Positions 8,335 to 16,987 of a stretch of 51,852 nt of DNA are shown here, piece by piece. The stretch's first letter is position 1. The number at the start of each line of letters is the position of its first letter. The position numbers were made by a program, and so were the translations under genes. This stretch comes from Abyssibacter sp. GTDB lineage: Bacteria; Pseudomonadota; Gammaproteobacteria; Nevskiales; OUC007. The notes under the pieces were generated by a model, which saw nothing but the letters and a program-made list of their open reading frames with translations, was not told the DNA's origin and searched no databases. The stretch is from assembly GCA_023146115.1 (NCBI GenBank), contig JAGLCS010000001.1, forward strand, positions 1-51,852, written 5' to 3'.

Positions 8335-9258
8335 GTGCAACTGGATGCCGCCACCCTCAATCCGCTGGGCGCCACCGCGGTCGGCGGTGTCGAACGGTTG
8401 GCCGGGCAGGCCGGGGCCGCGCAGAACGTCGAGTCGCTGCGCGAGGCGGCGCTGGCGTTCGAATCGCTGTTCACCCAGATGATGCTGCAGTCGATGCGCG
8501 CGACCGAATTCGGTGACGACCTGACCGGCAACAGCGGCGGCATGTACCGCGACATGCTGGATCAGGAGGTGGCCAAGAGCATCAGCGCCGCCGGCGGGCT
8601 GGGGCTGGCGGACATGATGATCGAGCAGTTCCAGCGCCAGGCGGGCATGAGCGGTGTGCGCGCGGCGCTGCCGTTGTACACCGACGCCACCGCGCGTTCG
8701 CCGGCCGGCCAGGATGCCGGCTTCGAATCGCCCGAGGCTTTCGTCCAGACACTGGCGCCGATCATCGAGCGCGCCGCTGGCAAGCTGGGAGTGGACCCGC
8801 GCTTTGTCATGGCGCAGGCCGCGCTGGAAACCGGTTGGGGGCAGTCGATTCCGGCCGATGCCGGCGGACAGTCGAGCTTCAACCTGTTCGGCATCAAGGC
8901 GCAGAGCAGTCAGCGCAGCGTGGACGTGATGACGCATGAATACATCGGCGGACACCGGGTGAATCTGAACGACAGCTTCCGGGCCTACGACTCCTACGAG
9001 CAGAGCGTGGAGGACTATGTCGCCTTCCTGCAGGCGCAGCCACGTTATGCCACGGCGCTGGCGAACGCGGACGACGGTGGCCGCTACGCCGAATCGCTGC
9101 AGGCGGCCGGCTACGCCACCGACCCGGCTTATGCCGACAAGCTCAAGCGGATCGCCAACGGGCCGATGATGCAGTCATGGACCGCCGATCCGCCGCCTTC
9201 CGGCCCGCAGGGGGCCACCTTGAATCTACCGCCGCAGGCTGCGGCATCGGGCGCGTGA
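8335..9258 (+). CDS. flgJ: Flagellum-specific muramidase / rod cap FlgJ (two-domain)
   Basis: A 307-residue protein with a GTG start. Residues 1-110 form the rod-cap domain (LREAALAFESLFTQMMLQSMR) and residues about 135-290 a glucosaminidase-family domain. Glu165 in QAALETGWGQ matches the catalytic glutamate of Salmonella FlgJ. FlgJ opens the peptidoglycan so that the rod can pass. The fused enzyme domain is typical of gamma- and betaproteobacteria; many other phyla have only the rod-cap half. It is 15 nt after flgI with a weak ribosome-binding site. Confidence 0.94.
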   Translation: MQLDAATLNPLGATAVGGVERLAGQAGAAQNVESLREAALAFESLFTQMMLQSMRATEFGDDLTGNSGGMYRDMLDQEVAKSISAAGGLGLADMMIEQFQRQAGMSGVRAALPLYTDATARSPAGQDAGFESPEAFVQTLAPIIERAAGKLGVDPRFVMAQAALETGWGQSIPADAGGQSSFNLFGIKAQSSQRSVDVMTHEYIGGHRVNLNDSFRAYDSYEQSVEDYVAFLQAQPRYATALANADDGGRYAESLQAAGYATDPAYADKLKRIANGPMMQSWTADPPPSGPQGATLNLPPQAAASGA

Positions 9259-9259
9259 C

Positions 9260-11140
9260 ATGAGTGATCTATTCAGTATCGGCTCCTCGGCGCTGCTGTC
9301 CTACCGGCGGGCGCTGGATACCATCGGCCACAACGTCGCCAACGTGGACACCGTCGGTTACTCACGGCAGCAGGTGACCCTGTCGACCCGCACGCCGACC
9401 GCCACCGGTCAGGGCGTTTACGGCAATGGCGTGTACGCCAGCACGGTGACGCGCAGCGCCAGTGATCTGGTGCAGCAGCGTCTGGTCAGCGGTGCCAGCC
9501 AGGTCGGGTACTTCCAGATGCAAAGCGAACTGGCCGTGCGGCTGGATTCGCTGCTGTCCGACAGCAGCCTGTCGGTGGGGGCGGGCCTGGACGGTTTCTT
9601 CACCGCGGTGGAAGCCGTGGCGGCCGACCCGACCTCCACCGCGGCGCGCCAGTCGCTGCTGGCGGCGGGCGAGGATTTTGTCCGCCGGATCGGCACGCTG
9701 TCGCATCAATTCCAGGCGCTGGATGGCGAGCTGGCGTTCGAGTTTGAATCGGCTGTGGCATCGACGAATGGGCTGTCATCGCAGATCGCGGATCTGAACG
9801 AGCAGATTGCACTGGCGACGGGCCGGTCGGGCGGTAACCCGCCGAACGACTTGCTGGACCAGCGTGATGAGCTGATCCGTACGCTGGCCGGCGAGCTTGA
9901 TATTCGCACCGTGATGTCCGACACCGGCGAGCTGAACGTATTCGCGCAGTCCGGCCAGGCGCTGGTGCTGGGAGCGCAGGCCTACTCGCTCACCGTGGTC
10001 GATGATCCTCTGGGCGGCAGCCTGCCGCAGCTGGGCATCGAAACCCAGGGCGGCGTGGTCAACATCAGCAATCAGGTCGGGGGCGGCCGGTTGGGCGGGA
10101 TTCTCGCGGCCTCCGATGGCCTGAGCGCCACGCGGGGGCAACTCACCCAGCTGGCGCTCGGAATCACCGAGCAATTCAACGCCGTGCACGCCCAGGGCAT
10201 GACGCCGGATGGCCAGGCCGGTGGGGCGGTGTTTTCATCGGCCAGCATTGGGGTGCAGGCGCACGCGGCGAATAGCGGCGGTGCCGGCCTGACCGTGAGC
10301 GTGGCCGATCCGGGAAACCTGCCGGGCCATGATCCGGAACTGCGGTTCGACGGCAGTCAATGGCTGCGCGTGGATGGTGGCACGGCCGTGGCCCTGTCCG
10401 GCGCTGGCACGGCCGATGATCCCCTGATGATCGATGGTTTGAGCGTGGTGGTCGGCGGCACGCCGGCAGCGAATGACCGCTTTCGTGTGGACCTGGGCAG
10501 TGCGCTCGGCGCGGTGCGCATGCAGCTAAGCGATCCCGATGGCATTGCCGCGGCCGGTGCCCTCAATGTCGAGGCCTCCGCCACCAATACCGGCACCCTC
10601 GCCGTTGATCAGGTCACGGCGGAGCAGGGCGATGCGGCGGGGTTCGGGGCGGCGGCCAGTCTTGTGTTCACGGCGCCTGATCAGGTTTCGATCGATGGCG
10701 GCGCCGCGGTCCCCTATGACGCACAGACCGGCGTACTGGTGAACGGTACCCGGCTGACATTCACCGGTACACCGGCCGCTGGTGACCGTTTTGATCTGTC
10801 GCCCACGGGAGCTGGCTCGGCGGACAACCGCGCTGCACAGGCGCTGGCCGATCTGGCCGGTTCCAGTTGGATGCGCGATGGTCTGGATCGCCCGGCAGAT
10901 GCCGCGGCCCGGCTGGTCAGCACGGTGGGCAACCACGCCGCGACCGCCGAGGCGGCCTATGCGGGCGCCCAGACCATCCAGTCCGCCGATCTGGCGGAAC
11001 AGGATGCGATTTCCGGCGTCAATTTGGATGAAGAGGCTGCCAATCTGATGCGCTTCGAGCAGGCCTACCAGGCCGCGGCGCAGGTGCTGTCGGTGGCCTC
11101 TGGGCTGTTCGACACCCTGTTGTCGGCGGTGAGGAGATAG
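9260..11140 (+). CDS. flgK: Flagellar hook-associated protein 1 FlgK
   Basis: A 626-residue hook-filament junction protein. The N-terminus MSDLFSIGSSALLSYRRALD with GHNVANVDTVGYSRQQV is the HAP1 signature, and the C-terminus SGVNLDEEAANLMRFEQAYQAAAQVLSVA is equally diagnostic. The middle (about 330-540) is a beta-rich variable region with repeated segments such as GTPAANDRFRVDLG and GTPAAGDRFDLSPTG. It starts one base after the flgJ stop. Longer than enteric FlgK (about 550) because of the variable domain. Confidence 0.95.
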   Translation: MSDLFSIGSSALLSYRRALDTIGHNVANVDTVGYSRQQVTLSTRTPTATGQGVYGNGVYASTVTRSASDLVQQRLVSGASQVGYFQMQSELAVRLDSLLSDSSLSVGAGLDGFFTAVEAVAADPTSTAARQSLLAAGEDFVRRIGTLSHQFQALDGELAFEFESAVASTNGLSSQIADLNEQIALATGRSGGNPPNDLLDQRDELIRTLAGELDIRTVMSDTGELNVFAQSGQALVLGAQAYSLTVVDDPLGGSLPQLGIETQGGVVNISNQVGGGRLGGILAASDGLSATRGQLTQLALGITEQFNAVHAQGMTPDGQAGGAVFSSASIGVQAHAANSGGAGLTVSVADPGNLPGHDPELRFDGSQWLRVDGGTAVALSGAGTADDPLMIDGLSVVVGGTPAANDRFRVDLGSALGAVRMQLSDPDGIAAAGALNVEASATNTGTLAVDQVTAEQGDAAGFGAAASLVFTAPDQVSIDGGAAVPYDAQTGVLVNGTRLTFTGTPAAGDRFDLSPTGAGSADNRAAQALADLAGSSWMRDGLDRPADAAARLVSTVGNHAATAEAAYAGAQTIQSADLAEQDAISGVNLDEEAANLMRFEQAYQAAAQVLSVASGLFDTLLSAVRR

Positions 11141-11143
11141 ACC

Positions 11144-12325
11144 ATGCGCATTTCTACCCAGGCCTTTCAGACCCGAACCCTGGAGATGATCCAGCAGAAA
11201 ACCGCCGAGATCGCCAAGACTCAGGCGCAGATCGCCTCCGGCGAACGCCTGACCCGCGCCGGCGATGACCCGGCTGCAGCGGCGCGCGGCGTGGCGCTGG
11301 ATTCCGCGTTGGAGCAGATCGCGCGCTACCAGTCCAGCATCGGTCAGGTTCGCGAGCGCCTGATCGGCGAGGAGGCGGCGCTGGACGAGCTGACCGGGGT
11401 GCTCAACACGGTGCGTGAACTGACGATTCAGGGCGGCGGCGCCGCCATGGATGCCTCGACCGCGCAGTCGCTGGCCGAGCAGCTGCGCGCCCAGATTGAC
11501 GCGGTGTACGGCATCGCGAACCGTCAGGATGCCGATGGCAATGCCCTGTTTGCCGGCACGCGACAAACCGGTCAGGCCTTTGCGGCGAGCGGTTCAGGCG
11601 CCAGCTACCTGGGCGACGCACAGACACGGTCGATCCGCATCGGGCCGAATCAGTCGCTGGCCGATGGTCACACCGGGGGCGACGTGTTCATGGCCGTTCC
11701 GGCGGCGATGGCGGTGACCGCCGCCGCGGGCAACACCGGTACGGCTTCGCTTGGCCAGTTGGCGGTGGATACCGCCGCCAGCCCGGCCGGTCTGCCCTGG
11801 AGCGTCCGCTTCGAAGCCGGCAACTGGACAGTGGCCGACGAGGGCGGCAATACGCTGGGCAGCGGTGTCTATACCCCCGGCGAAAGCTTCACCGTGGACG
11901 GCGTGACGCTGGGTTTCGACGATCAGCCGGCCGACGGTGACAGCTTCGCGGTGCTGCCCGGTGGGCAGCAGGATGTGTTCGCCACGCTGGACCAGATCGC
12001 TGGAGCCCTGGCGGCTTTCGATGGCTCCTCGGCCAGTCGTGCGCAATTGACCACCGCGCTTTATCGCGGATTGGACAACGTGGAATCCGCCACCAAACAC
12101 GTGATCGATCTGCGGGCGTCGGTAGGCAACGGCCTGCAAACGCTGGACCGGGCCGAGGATTCGCATGAAGGCGTCGCGGTGGAACTGATGGGCACGCTGT
12201 CGGACCTGCGCGACGTGGACATCGCCGAAGCCGCCAGCCGATTGTCGCTGCAGATCACCGCGCTGGAAGCCGCGCAGCAGACGCTGGTGAGGATGCAGGG
12301 GTTATCGCTGTTCAGGCTGTTATAG
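11144..12325 (+). CDS. flgL: Flagellar hook-associated protein 3 FlgL
   Basis: A 393-residue flagellin-like junction protein. The N-terminus (MRISTQAFQTRTLEMIQ, then QIASGERLTRAGDDPAAAARG) and the C-terminus (LRDVDIAEAASRLSLQITALEAAQQT) form the flagellin-type D0/D1 helices. The centre holds a beta domain (GGVYTPGESF-like). It joins FlgK to the filament. It is 3 nt after flgK and the last recognisable gene of the run. Confidence 0.95.
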   Translation: MRISTQAFQTRTLEMIQQKTAEIAKTQAQIASGERLTRAGDDPAAAARGVALDSALEQIARYQSSIGQVRERLIGEEAALDELTGVLNTVRELTIQGGGAAMDASTAQSLAEQLRAQIDAVYGIANRQDADGNALFAGTRQTGQAFAASGSGASYLGDAQTRSIRIGPNQSLADGHTGGDVFMAVPAAMAVTAAAGNTGTASLGQLAVDTAASPAGLPWSVRFEAGNWTVADEGGNTLGSGVYTPGESFTVDGVTLGFDDQPADGDSFAVLPGGQQDVFATLDQIAGALAAFDGSSASRAQLTTALYRGLDNVESATKHVIDLRASVGNGLQTLDRAEDSHEGVAVELMGTLSDLRDVDIAEAASRLSLQITALEAAQQTLVRMQGLSLFRLL

Positions 12326-12373
12326 CGCCGCTTGAATCCGGGGGCATGGCAGGGCAACCATGGGGGAACGCGA

Positions 12374-12649
12374 ATGGTGTTTCTGCCTCAGCCTGTGCGC
12401 TTGTCCACGCCCGCCATCACCGCCAAGCCCATCCCGGATGCGCTGTACAAGCCGTTCAAGGCGTCTGCGCAGGCCGGTCACCGCGGGATCAACCGCGAGC
12501 GAATCCATCGGCTAGAGGCCTCACTGACGCCACAGAACGTATCCGCGCGGTCGGTTATTGCGTCAGCGCGGTTGCTTCGTGACCGGGTGGATGCCGGGCG
12601 GCTTGATCCGATCGATTTCCAGCGAGCCAAGCGGGAAGGCCGCGGATAG
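12374..12649 (+). CDS. Small protein of unknown function downstream of flgL
   Basis: 91 residues from the ATG at 12374, which has GGGGGA 6 nt upstream; the frame is also open from 12332. The N-terminal half is proline-rich and probably unstructured (LPQPVRLSTPAITAKPIPDALYKPF in part). The second half looks helical and basic (INRERIHRLEASL, then SARSVIASARLLRDRVDAGR). No family was recognised. The last helix loosely resembles the arrangement in FlgM-type anti-sigma factors, but the FlgM signature is absent. It may be co-transcribed with the flagellar genes. Confidence 0.45.
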   Translation: MVFLPQPVRLSTPAITAKPIPDALYKPFKASAQAGHRGINRERIHRLEASLTPQNVSARSVIASARLLRDRVDAGRLDPIDFQRAKREGRG

Positions 12650-12654
12650 TCGTC

Positions 12655-12765
12655 GTGGAGACCAACACGATCGCGTATCTGTATCGGCCGGCAGTCGAAA
12701 CCCTGGACGCAGCGTTGCCGGATCTGGCTGTGGCAGCCCGGCAGTCCGTGGAAGCGGCGGCCTGA
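12655..12765 (+). other. Possible 36-codon ORF or remnant with a PIN-like start
   Basis: A GTG-started frame reads VETNTIAYLYRP and then an alanine-rich helix ending QSVEAAA. The frame just before it reads RIVV, so the segment recalls the first strand of a PIN domain (IVVDTNxIAYL) with Asp replaced by Glu. It has no ribosome-binding site at a normal distance. It is either a very small gene or a fragment; I cannot decide which. Confidence 0.25.
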
Positions 12766-12801
12766 GGTCCGACCGGTAGCCGGTAGAATGAGCGGCTTTC
12801 C

Positions 12802-12993
12802 ATGTTGACCCGTGATCGCGTGACCACCGACCAGCCCGCCGACCCCAAGCCCAATCCGCCCGAGAAACCCTTGCCCTTCGACTGTTGCGAAACGGGTTGT
12901 GATCCTTGCGTCTGGGACATGTACGCCGACCAGCAGCGGGCCTACGAGCGCGCGCTAACCGCTTGGCGGCAGCGAAACCCCGCCGCGGGCTGA
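12802..12993 (+). CDS. Oxidoreductase-like domain small protein
   Basis: 63 residues. The core PEKPLPFDCCETGCDPCVWD followed by MYADQQRAYERALTAWRQR matches the short oxidoreductase-like domain (PF09791 type), with four cysteines in CC-x3-C-x2-C spacing. In eukaryotes this module forms the N-terminus of larger proteins; bacterial versions stand alone. The biochemical role is not known, and the cysteines suggest metal or redox chemistry. The N-terminal 20 residues are proline-rich and probably disordered. Confidence 0.75.
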   Translation: MLTRDRVTTDQPADPKPNPPEKPLPFDCCETGCDPCVWDMYADQQRAYERALTAWRQRNPAAG

Positions 12994-13009
12994 TCGCCGC
13001 ACAGCTGGC

Positions 13010-13540
13010 TTAGGGTGTCGGCGTCGTGTCCGGTTCAGGCGCGGTGGCGTCCTGGGATCGAAAAATCTCCAGACGTCTCGCCGCGAAGGGCACTGCGTCC
13101 AGCAATTCGTCGATCCAGGCGAAATAGTTGTCGTGAATGCAGGTGGGAACCAGGGATTCGTCCTCGCACATCGCCGGTTTCTTGCCGTCCTGATTGCAGA
13201 TGCCTTTGAGCTCCCGCCGCGTGAAGCAGGGCTTCTCATCGAGGTTTTCACTCTTCTGGAAGTGGACGTGCACGGTGGTTTCGGCGATCTCGATCCTGAC
13301 CCAGACCTCGTGCTTGTCACGGATATTGTTGTAGGCGAGCAGCGCATCCGCCTGCTCGTCCACCCGCTCCCATTCCTCGATCACCAGCGCCAGCTTCACC
13401 GCATTTGCCAGCATGCGCGGTTCGACGGACTCAGCATAGTCGCGGCTGATGGTTTGCTGGAGGCGTTCTGGTGGTTTTGCGGTGGCCGCTGCGACCGCGG
13501 CGAGGCAAATCACGCCCAGGATCCATCTCGAATACATCAT
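13010..13540 (-). CDS. Secreted or periplasmic protein of unknown function
   Basis: 176 residues from the ATG at 13540. A Sec signal (MMYSRWILGVICLAAVAAATA) is followed by KPPERLQQTISRDYAESVEPR. The mature part is largely helical, with four cysteines in the middle (PCFTRRELKGIC, AMCEDESLVPTC) that could form two disulfides, and a proline/threonine tail. No family was recognised. It is convergent with the small gene at 12802-12993 and transcribed like the permease upstream of it. Confidence 0.6.
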   Translation of the reverse strand: MMYSRWILGVICLAAVAAATAKPPERLQQTISRDYAESVEPRMLANAVKLALVIEEWERVDEQADALLAYNNIRDKHEVWVRIEIAETTVHVHFQKSENLDEKPCFTRRELKGICNQDGKKPAMCEDESLVPTCIHDNYFAWIDELLDAVPFAARRLEIFRSQDATAPEPDTTPTP

Positions 13541-13624
13541 CAATCGTCATTGTTCAGTCATGAATCACCAGTCTAACGGCGATGGTGACCGGTGTGGCCA
13601 GCCCGCGATTGACCGGGCCTGCGC

Positions 13625-14884
13625 CTAGCCGCCAGTCGACGCCTGCACCCCCGGCAGCGCCGCCGCGCCGAGGCCGCCGAGCAGCCAGGCCGCAGCGATG
13701 GCCGCGCAGACCTTGAGGATTTGCTCGCTGCGTGAACTGCCGCCGTGGTCGTGGTGGTGAGCGTGGCCGCCGCCGCTTTGTTTGCCCGACCACCACAACC
13801 AGCCCAGCGCAGCGCTCACGGCGAGGAAGATCAGGTTCAGCACGAAGCCGTAGTTGAGCTTGAACAGGTCGCGTTGCTGCCCGCCGCCTGACCCGCTGCC
13901 GCTCTGGCCTTGCGGCAGCAGATCCAGTGCCATCAGCCCGTAGTGCATCGCCAGCGATACCACGACCAGCCCGGACAGCAGCATCACGAGGATGTAGAGC
14001 GCCATTTTCCAGCCGTAGTACTGGGCGTTGATGCGCAGTACGGGGAGCACGACCAGATCGGAAAAGATGAACGCCATGACCCCGGCGAAGCTGACGCCGC
14101 GCTCGTAGAGCAGGGCGGCGAGCGGGATATTGCCCATGGACCCGATGAACGTCGCAAAGGCTGCGAACGGGCCGATCAGGGTTTGTGCCAGCACGGCGCC
14201 GAAGCCCGGTTCGCTGCCGCTACCGGAACCCACGAACAGCGTTTCGAAAAAGGCATCCGGTACAAACGCGGCAATGATGCCGGCGATGGTGAAGCCGATC
14301 AGCACGTCCTTCCAGACCATCTGCCATTCCATGACATAGGACTGGCCGATCGCCTGCCAACCGTCGCGTGATTGCAGCTTGTCCCAGGCTGAGCGGACGG
14401 CATGGCCATCCTGTTGCTCGTCGCCGCCAAGACGCTCGCGAACACGTTCCACCAGGCGACGGGGCCGGGTGATCTTGATGAACAACCAGGCGAAGCCGAT
14501 CAGCAGCAGGCCGCCGACATACTCGCCGACGACGAAGTGCCAGCTGAGGAACAGCGCGATGACGATGCCGAGTTCGATGACCAGGTTGGTCGAGGCGAGC
14601 AAAAACGCCATGGCCGGTGCCAGGCCCGCGCCTTTCTGGAACAGCGCTCGGGTGGTCGAAAGCGCGGCGAAACTGCAGGAACTGGAGATGAAGCCGAACG
14701 CCGTGCCCAGCAGCATGCTGCGAGGGCCTTCCTTGCCCATTAGCCGTTGCATGCGGGTTTGGGTGACCAGCACCTGGATCAGGCTGCTGATCAGGTAGCC
14801 GAGGGCAAAGGCCCAAAGCGCCATCCAGAAAAAGCCGGTGCTGGTGAGCGCAGCCTTGGCCCAGTTCTGCAGAAAACCGTCCAT
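13625..14884 (-). CDS. Permease of the DUF318/ArsP family with a histidine-rich loop
   Basis: A 419-residue integral membrane protein with about 9-10 hydrophobic segments in two blocks. GTAFGFISSSCSFAALSTTRAL in the first half and GPFAAFATFIGSMGNIPLAALL in the second are the paired signature regions of PF03773 permeases. The family includes organoarsenical exporters (ArsP), but most members are uncharacterised. Near the C-terminus a soluble loop carries GGGHAHHHDHGG, a probable metal-binding cluster. The start at 14884 was chosen because GGAG lies 6 nt upstream; the TTG at 14896 is part of that ribosome-binding site. The substrate is unknown and no arsR-like gene is adjacent. Confidence 0.75.
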   Translation of the reverse strand: MDGFLQNWAKAALTSTGFFWMALWAFALGYLISSLIQVLVTQTRMQRLMGKEGPRSMLLGTAFGFISSSCSFAALSTTRALFQKGAGLAPAMAFLLASTNLVIELGIVIALFLSWHFVVGEYVGGLLLIGFAWLFIKITRPRRLVERVRERLGGDEQQDGHAVRSAWDKLQSRDGWQAIGQSYVMEWQMVWKDVLIGFTIAGIIAAFVPDAFFETLFVGSGSGSEPGFGAVLAQTLIGPFAAFATFIGSMGNIPLAALLYERGVSFAGVMAFIFSDLVVLPVLRINAQYYGWKMALYILVMLLSGLVVVSLAMHYGLMALDLLPQGQSGSGSGGGQQRDLFKLNYGFVLNLIFLAVSAALGWLWWSGKQSGGGHAHHHDHGGSSRSEQILKVCAAIAAAWLLGGLGAAALPGVQASTGG

Positions 14885-14995
14885 GTCGAACTCCAAGCTG
14901 CCGACATGTGCTGCGGATGCGTCCCTGCCTCCGCGTCTGAATTCACATGCGGTCTTATACCGACAAGACGGACGGGGCTGTGTTCCCGTCTGGTT

Positions 14996-16294
14996 TTATG
15001 GCGTGGTCGGTGGTTCGATCCAGACCGGCGCGGCGAAGGCCAGCGATTCGCCGTCGGGGTTGTTGACGCGCAGGTAGTACCAGCGCCGGGTGTCGCCACT
15101 GGTGACCGTGGTGCTGAGCTGTTCGGTCGCCGATTCCGCGATGACCTCGCCGGCACTCGTGACCAGCTGCAGGGTGCCCGCGAATGGCCCGCCGGCGGTA
15201 TGTCGCACGCTGGCCGTGATCGGAACCGCGGTGCCGGGTTCGCATTGCAGTTCACTGCCCATCGGATGGTCGGCGGCCTGGAACGCGATCTCCAGATGCG
15301 TGCCGGCAACCTGGGCGTAGGTGCGGCGGGCGCTCCAGGCCTCACGAAAGGCGGCTTCGCTCAGATCGGTGGCCAGGGTCACCGTCTTGGCGAGGCCGTC
15401 GCCGCCCCAGTCCGTGCCGTGTTCGTCTTCCGAGCCGATCGGAGACAGCCGCCAGCCTCGGTCCAGCGCCGTGTGGAACGAGTCGACATAGCGGTCGCGA
15501 CGGCCACCCCCGTTGTAGAGCTCCATGCCGAACATCTGCTCCACCACGGCCGGCACCAGCTCGAACTGGTACCAGTCGCAGCCCGGATCGTCGTCGGCCA
15601 GGCACTTGTCGGTGGGATGGTTGAAATGTGCGAGCCCGTCAGCGCCGCCGCCAAAAGGCACAGGCGCCGTGGCGCTACCGCCGGCGCCAACGGCATCCGG
15701 TGCACGGCTCAACCAGCTCCAGAAGGTCTCCAGCGTGGCGAAGTACCCGCCGTCGGTCTTGGCGTTGGAGAAGTTCTGCGAGAAGTAGACGTTGATGTGG
15801 CCGAAGCGGTCAGACGTCCACTCGAAGCCGCGGATCGCCAGAAAGTCGTCATCCGATGCGGCGGCAATCTGCTCGGCCGTCGCGCTCCACTTCGCCAGAC
15901 TGTCAGTCCCGGCCGGCGTCAGGCAGGTTAGCAAGCCGTCCGGTGTGGTGAAGCAGTCGCTACCGACCGAGATGAAGACGCCCGCATCCAGCGTGTCGGA
16001 GTGATCCGATGCGCCGACGAACGAGTTGCCGCGTTCTTTGGCCTGCGCGAACACGTCTGCCGGCACGCTGAGGATGTCGCCATCCGAATAGCTTGTGTGC
16101 TCGTGCATCGTGCCCTCGAAGTACCGAAGGGCGGTGGTCGGTGTGCCGGCGTACGGCGCACAGGCCACGGTATCCGGGGGCTCGGTGGGCGTGTCGACAG
16201 GCGGGGCGGTGGATTCGGGTGTGGAACTGGTTCCACAACCTGCGCACAGCACCACGAGGCCGGCGACTGCCCAGCGGGTAGCGTGGTTCGGCAT
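14996..16294 (-). CDS. PHP-superfamily metallohydrolase lipoprotein (CehA/McbA or DUF3604-like)
   Basis: 432 residues from the ATG at 16294 (MPNHATRW). Lipobox LCAGC places the acylated cysteine near residue 20, so the protein is membrane-anchored and periplasmic or surface-facing. HEHTSYSDGDIL and GASDHSDT are PHP-type metal ligands, with further histidines in LAHFNHP and SEDEHGTDW. The C-terminal 100 residues form a beta-rich domain. Related proteins hydrolyse phosphoesters or other esters; the substrate here is unknown. An 83-bp gap separates it from the upstream lipoprotein gene, and both are probably in one transcript. Confidence 0.75.
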   Translation of the reverse strand: MPNHATRWAVAGLVVLCAGCGTSSTPESTAPPVDTPTEPPDTVACAPYAGTPTTALRYFEGTMHEHTSYSDGDILSVPADVFAQAKERGNSFVGASDHSDTLDAGVFISVGSDCFTTPDGLLTCLTPAGTDSLAKWSATAEQIAAASDDDFLAIRGFEWTSDRFGHINVYFSQNFSNAKTDGGYFATLETFWSWLSRAPDAVGAGGSATAPVPFGGGADGLAHFNHPTDKCLADDDPGCDWYQFELVPAVVEQMFGMELYNGGGRRDRYVDSFHTALDRGWRLSPIGSEDEHGTDWGGDGLAKTVTLATDLSEAAFREAWSARRTYAQVAGTHLEIAFQAADHPMGSELQCEPGTAVPITASVRHTAGGPFAGTLQLVTSAGEVIAESATEQLSTTVTSGDTRRWYYLRVNNPDGESLAFAAPVWIEPPTTP

Positions 16295-16377
16295 GGTTGA
16301 TTTAGGGTGATTGCGAAGCCGCGAAAGCCTAATGCTGATGCGTGAAACGCGCGTGACAGCGGGACCGGTTTCGAAAC

Positions 16378-16845
16378 TCAAACGCCGCTTTCGTCCAGGG
16401 TGATCGACACGTGCGTGCCGTCCTCGTCGTAGGACGGGCAGCCGCCCACAAATCGGTTGTACTCGGCTTCGACTTCCTGTGGTGTCAGCTCGTAGCCGTC
16501 GGCCGATGCGCCGAATGTCCAGGTGCCGGGCTCGGTGCCGAAGGAACAGGGCAGCACGCAGTTCAGCGCATTGCCGTCTAGGGTGATGTTGGTCGAGCGC
16601 CCGGCGGCGATCGATTCGGCGCTGATCGCGTCGCCATCGATGGCGAAGCCGGACAGCACGATCTCGCCGATGGTGGCATCGGTGGTGGTGCCGGACGCGT
16701 CGTCGATGTGCAGCACTTCGTCGTTCGCCAGGTTCACGCAGGCGCCGACGGTGCCGGAATCTTCACCCCCTTCGCAGCCGGTGACGAGCAGCGCGCCGCC
16801 GAACACGAGCGTCAGGGTGGTTCGATGAAAGAGGGTGCGTGGCAT
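16378..16845 (-). CDS. Small lipoprotein of unknown function
   Basis: 155 residues with a clear lipoprotein signal (LVFGGALLVTGC, cysteine at 24) and an acidic mature region with four further cysteines (GACVNL, NCVLPC, GGCPSY). Alternating hydrophobic and polar residues suggest a small beta sandwich (HVSITLDESGV at the end). No family was recognised. It lies upstream of, and in the same direction as, the PHP lipoprotein. Confidence 0.6.
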   Translation of the reverse strand: MPRTLFHRTTLTLVFGGALLVTGCEGGEDSGTVGACVNLANDEVLHIDDASGTTTDATIGEIVLSGFAIDGDAISAESIAAGRSTNITLDGNALNCVLPCSFGTEPGTWTFGASADGYELTPQEVEAEYNRFVGGCPSYDEDGTHVSITLDESGV

Positions 16846-16987
16846 TCCGGGTGACAGCGTCGGAAGTGGATCAGCAGTTTAGCAGCGCCCGCCGCGGGGC
16901 TTGATGGGGCGAACCCGGTGAACGGGTTGGGATGCGGGCGGCGCACCGCGCACAATAGGCGCCCCCATCCCCAACCAAGGAACGCGC

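Larger units (their letters stand above)
12326..12801. other. Gap after flgL with two short frames
   Basis: This 476-bp interval holds only the two short frames listed separately (12374-12649 and 12655-12765). I see no clear rho-independent terminator after flgL. ACCGG-TAG-CCGGT at about 12776-12788 is a small inverted repeat shortly before the next gene. Confidence 0.5.

Noticed and set aside
14960..14995. Possible terminator after the PHP lipoprotein gene
   Set aside because: Only a 6-bp stem with a loop of 14 nt can be drawn; not distinguishable from chance.
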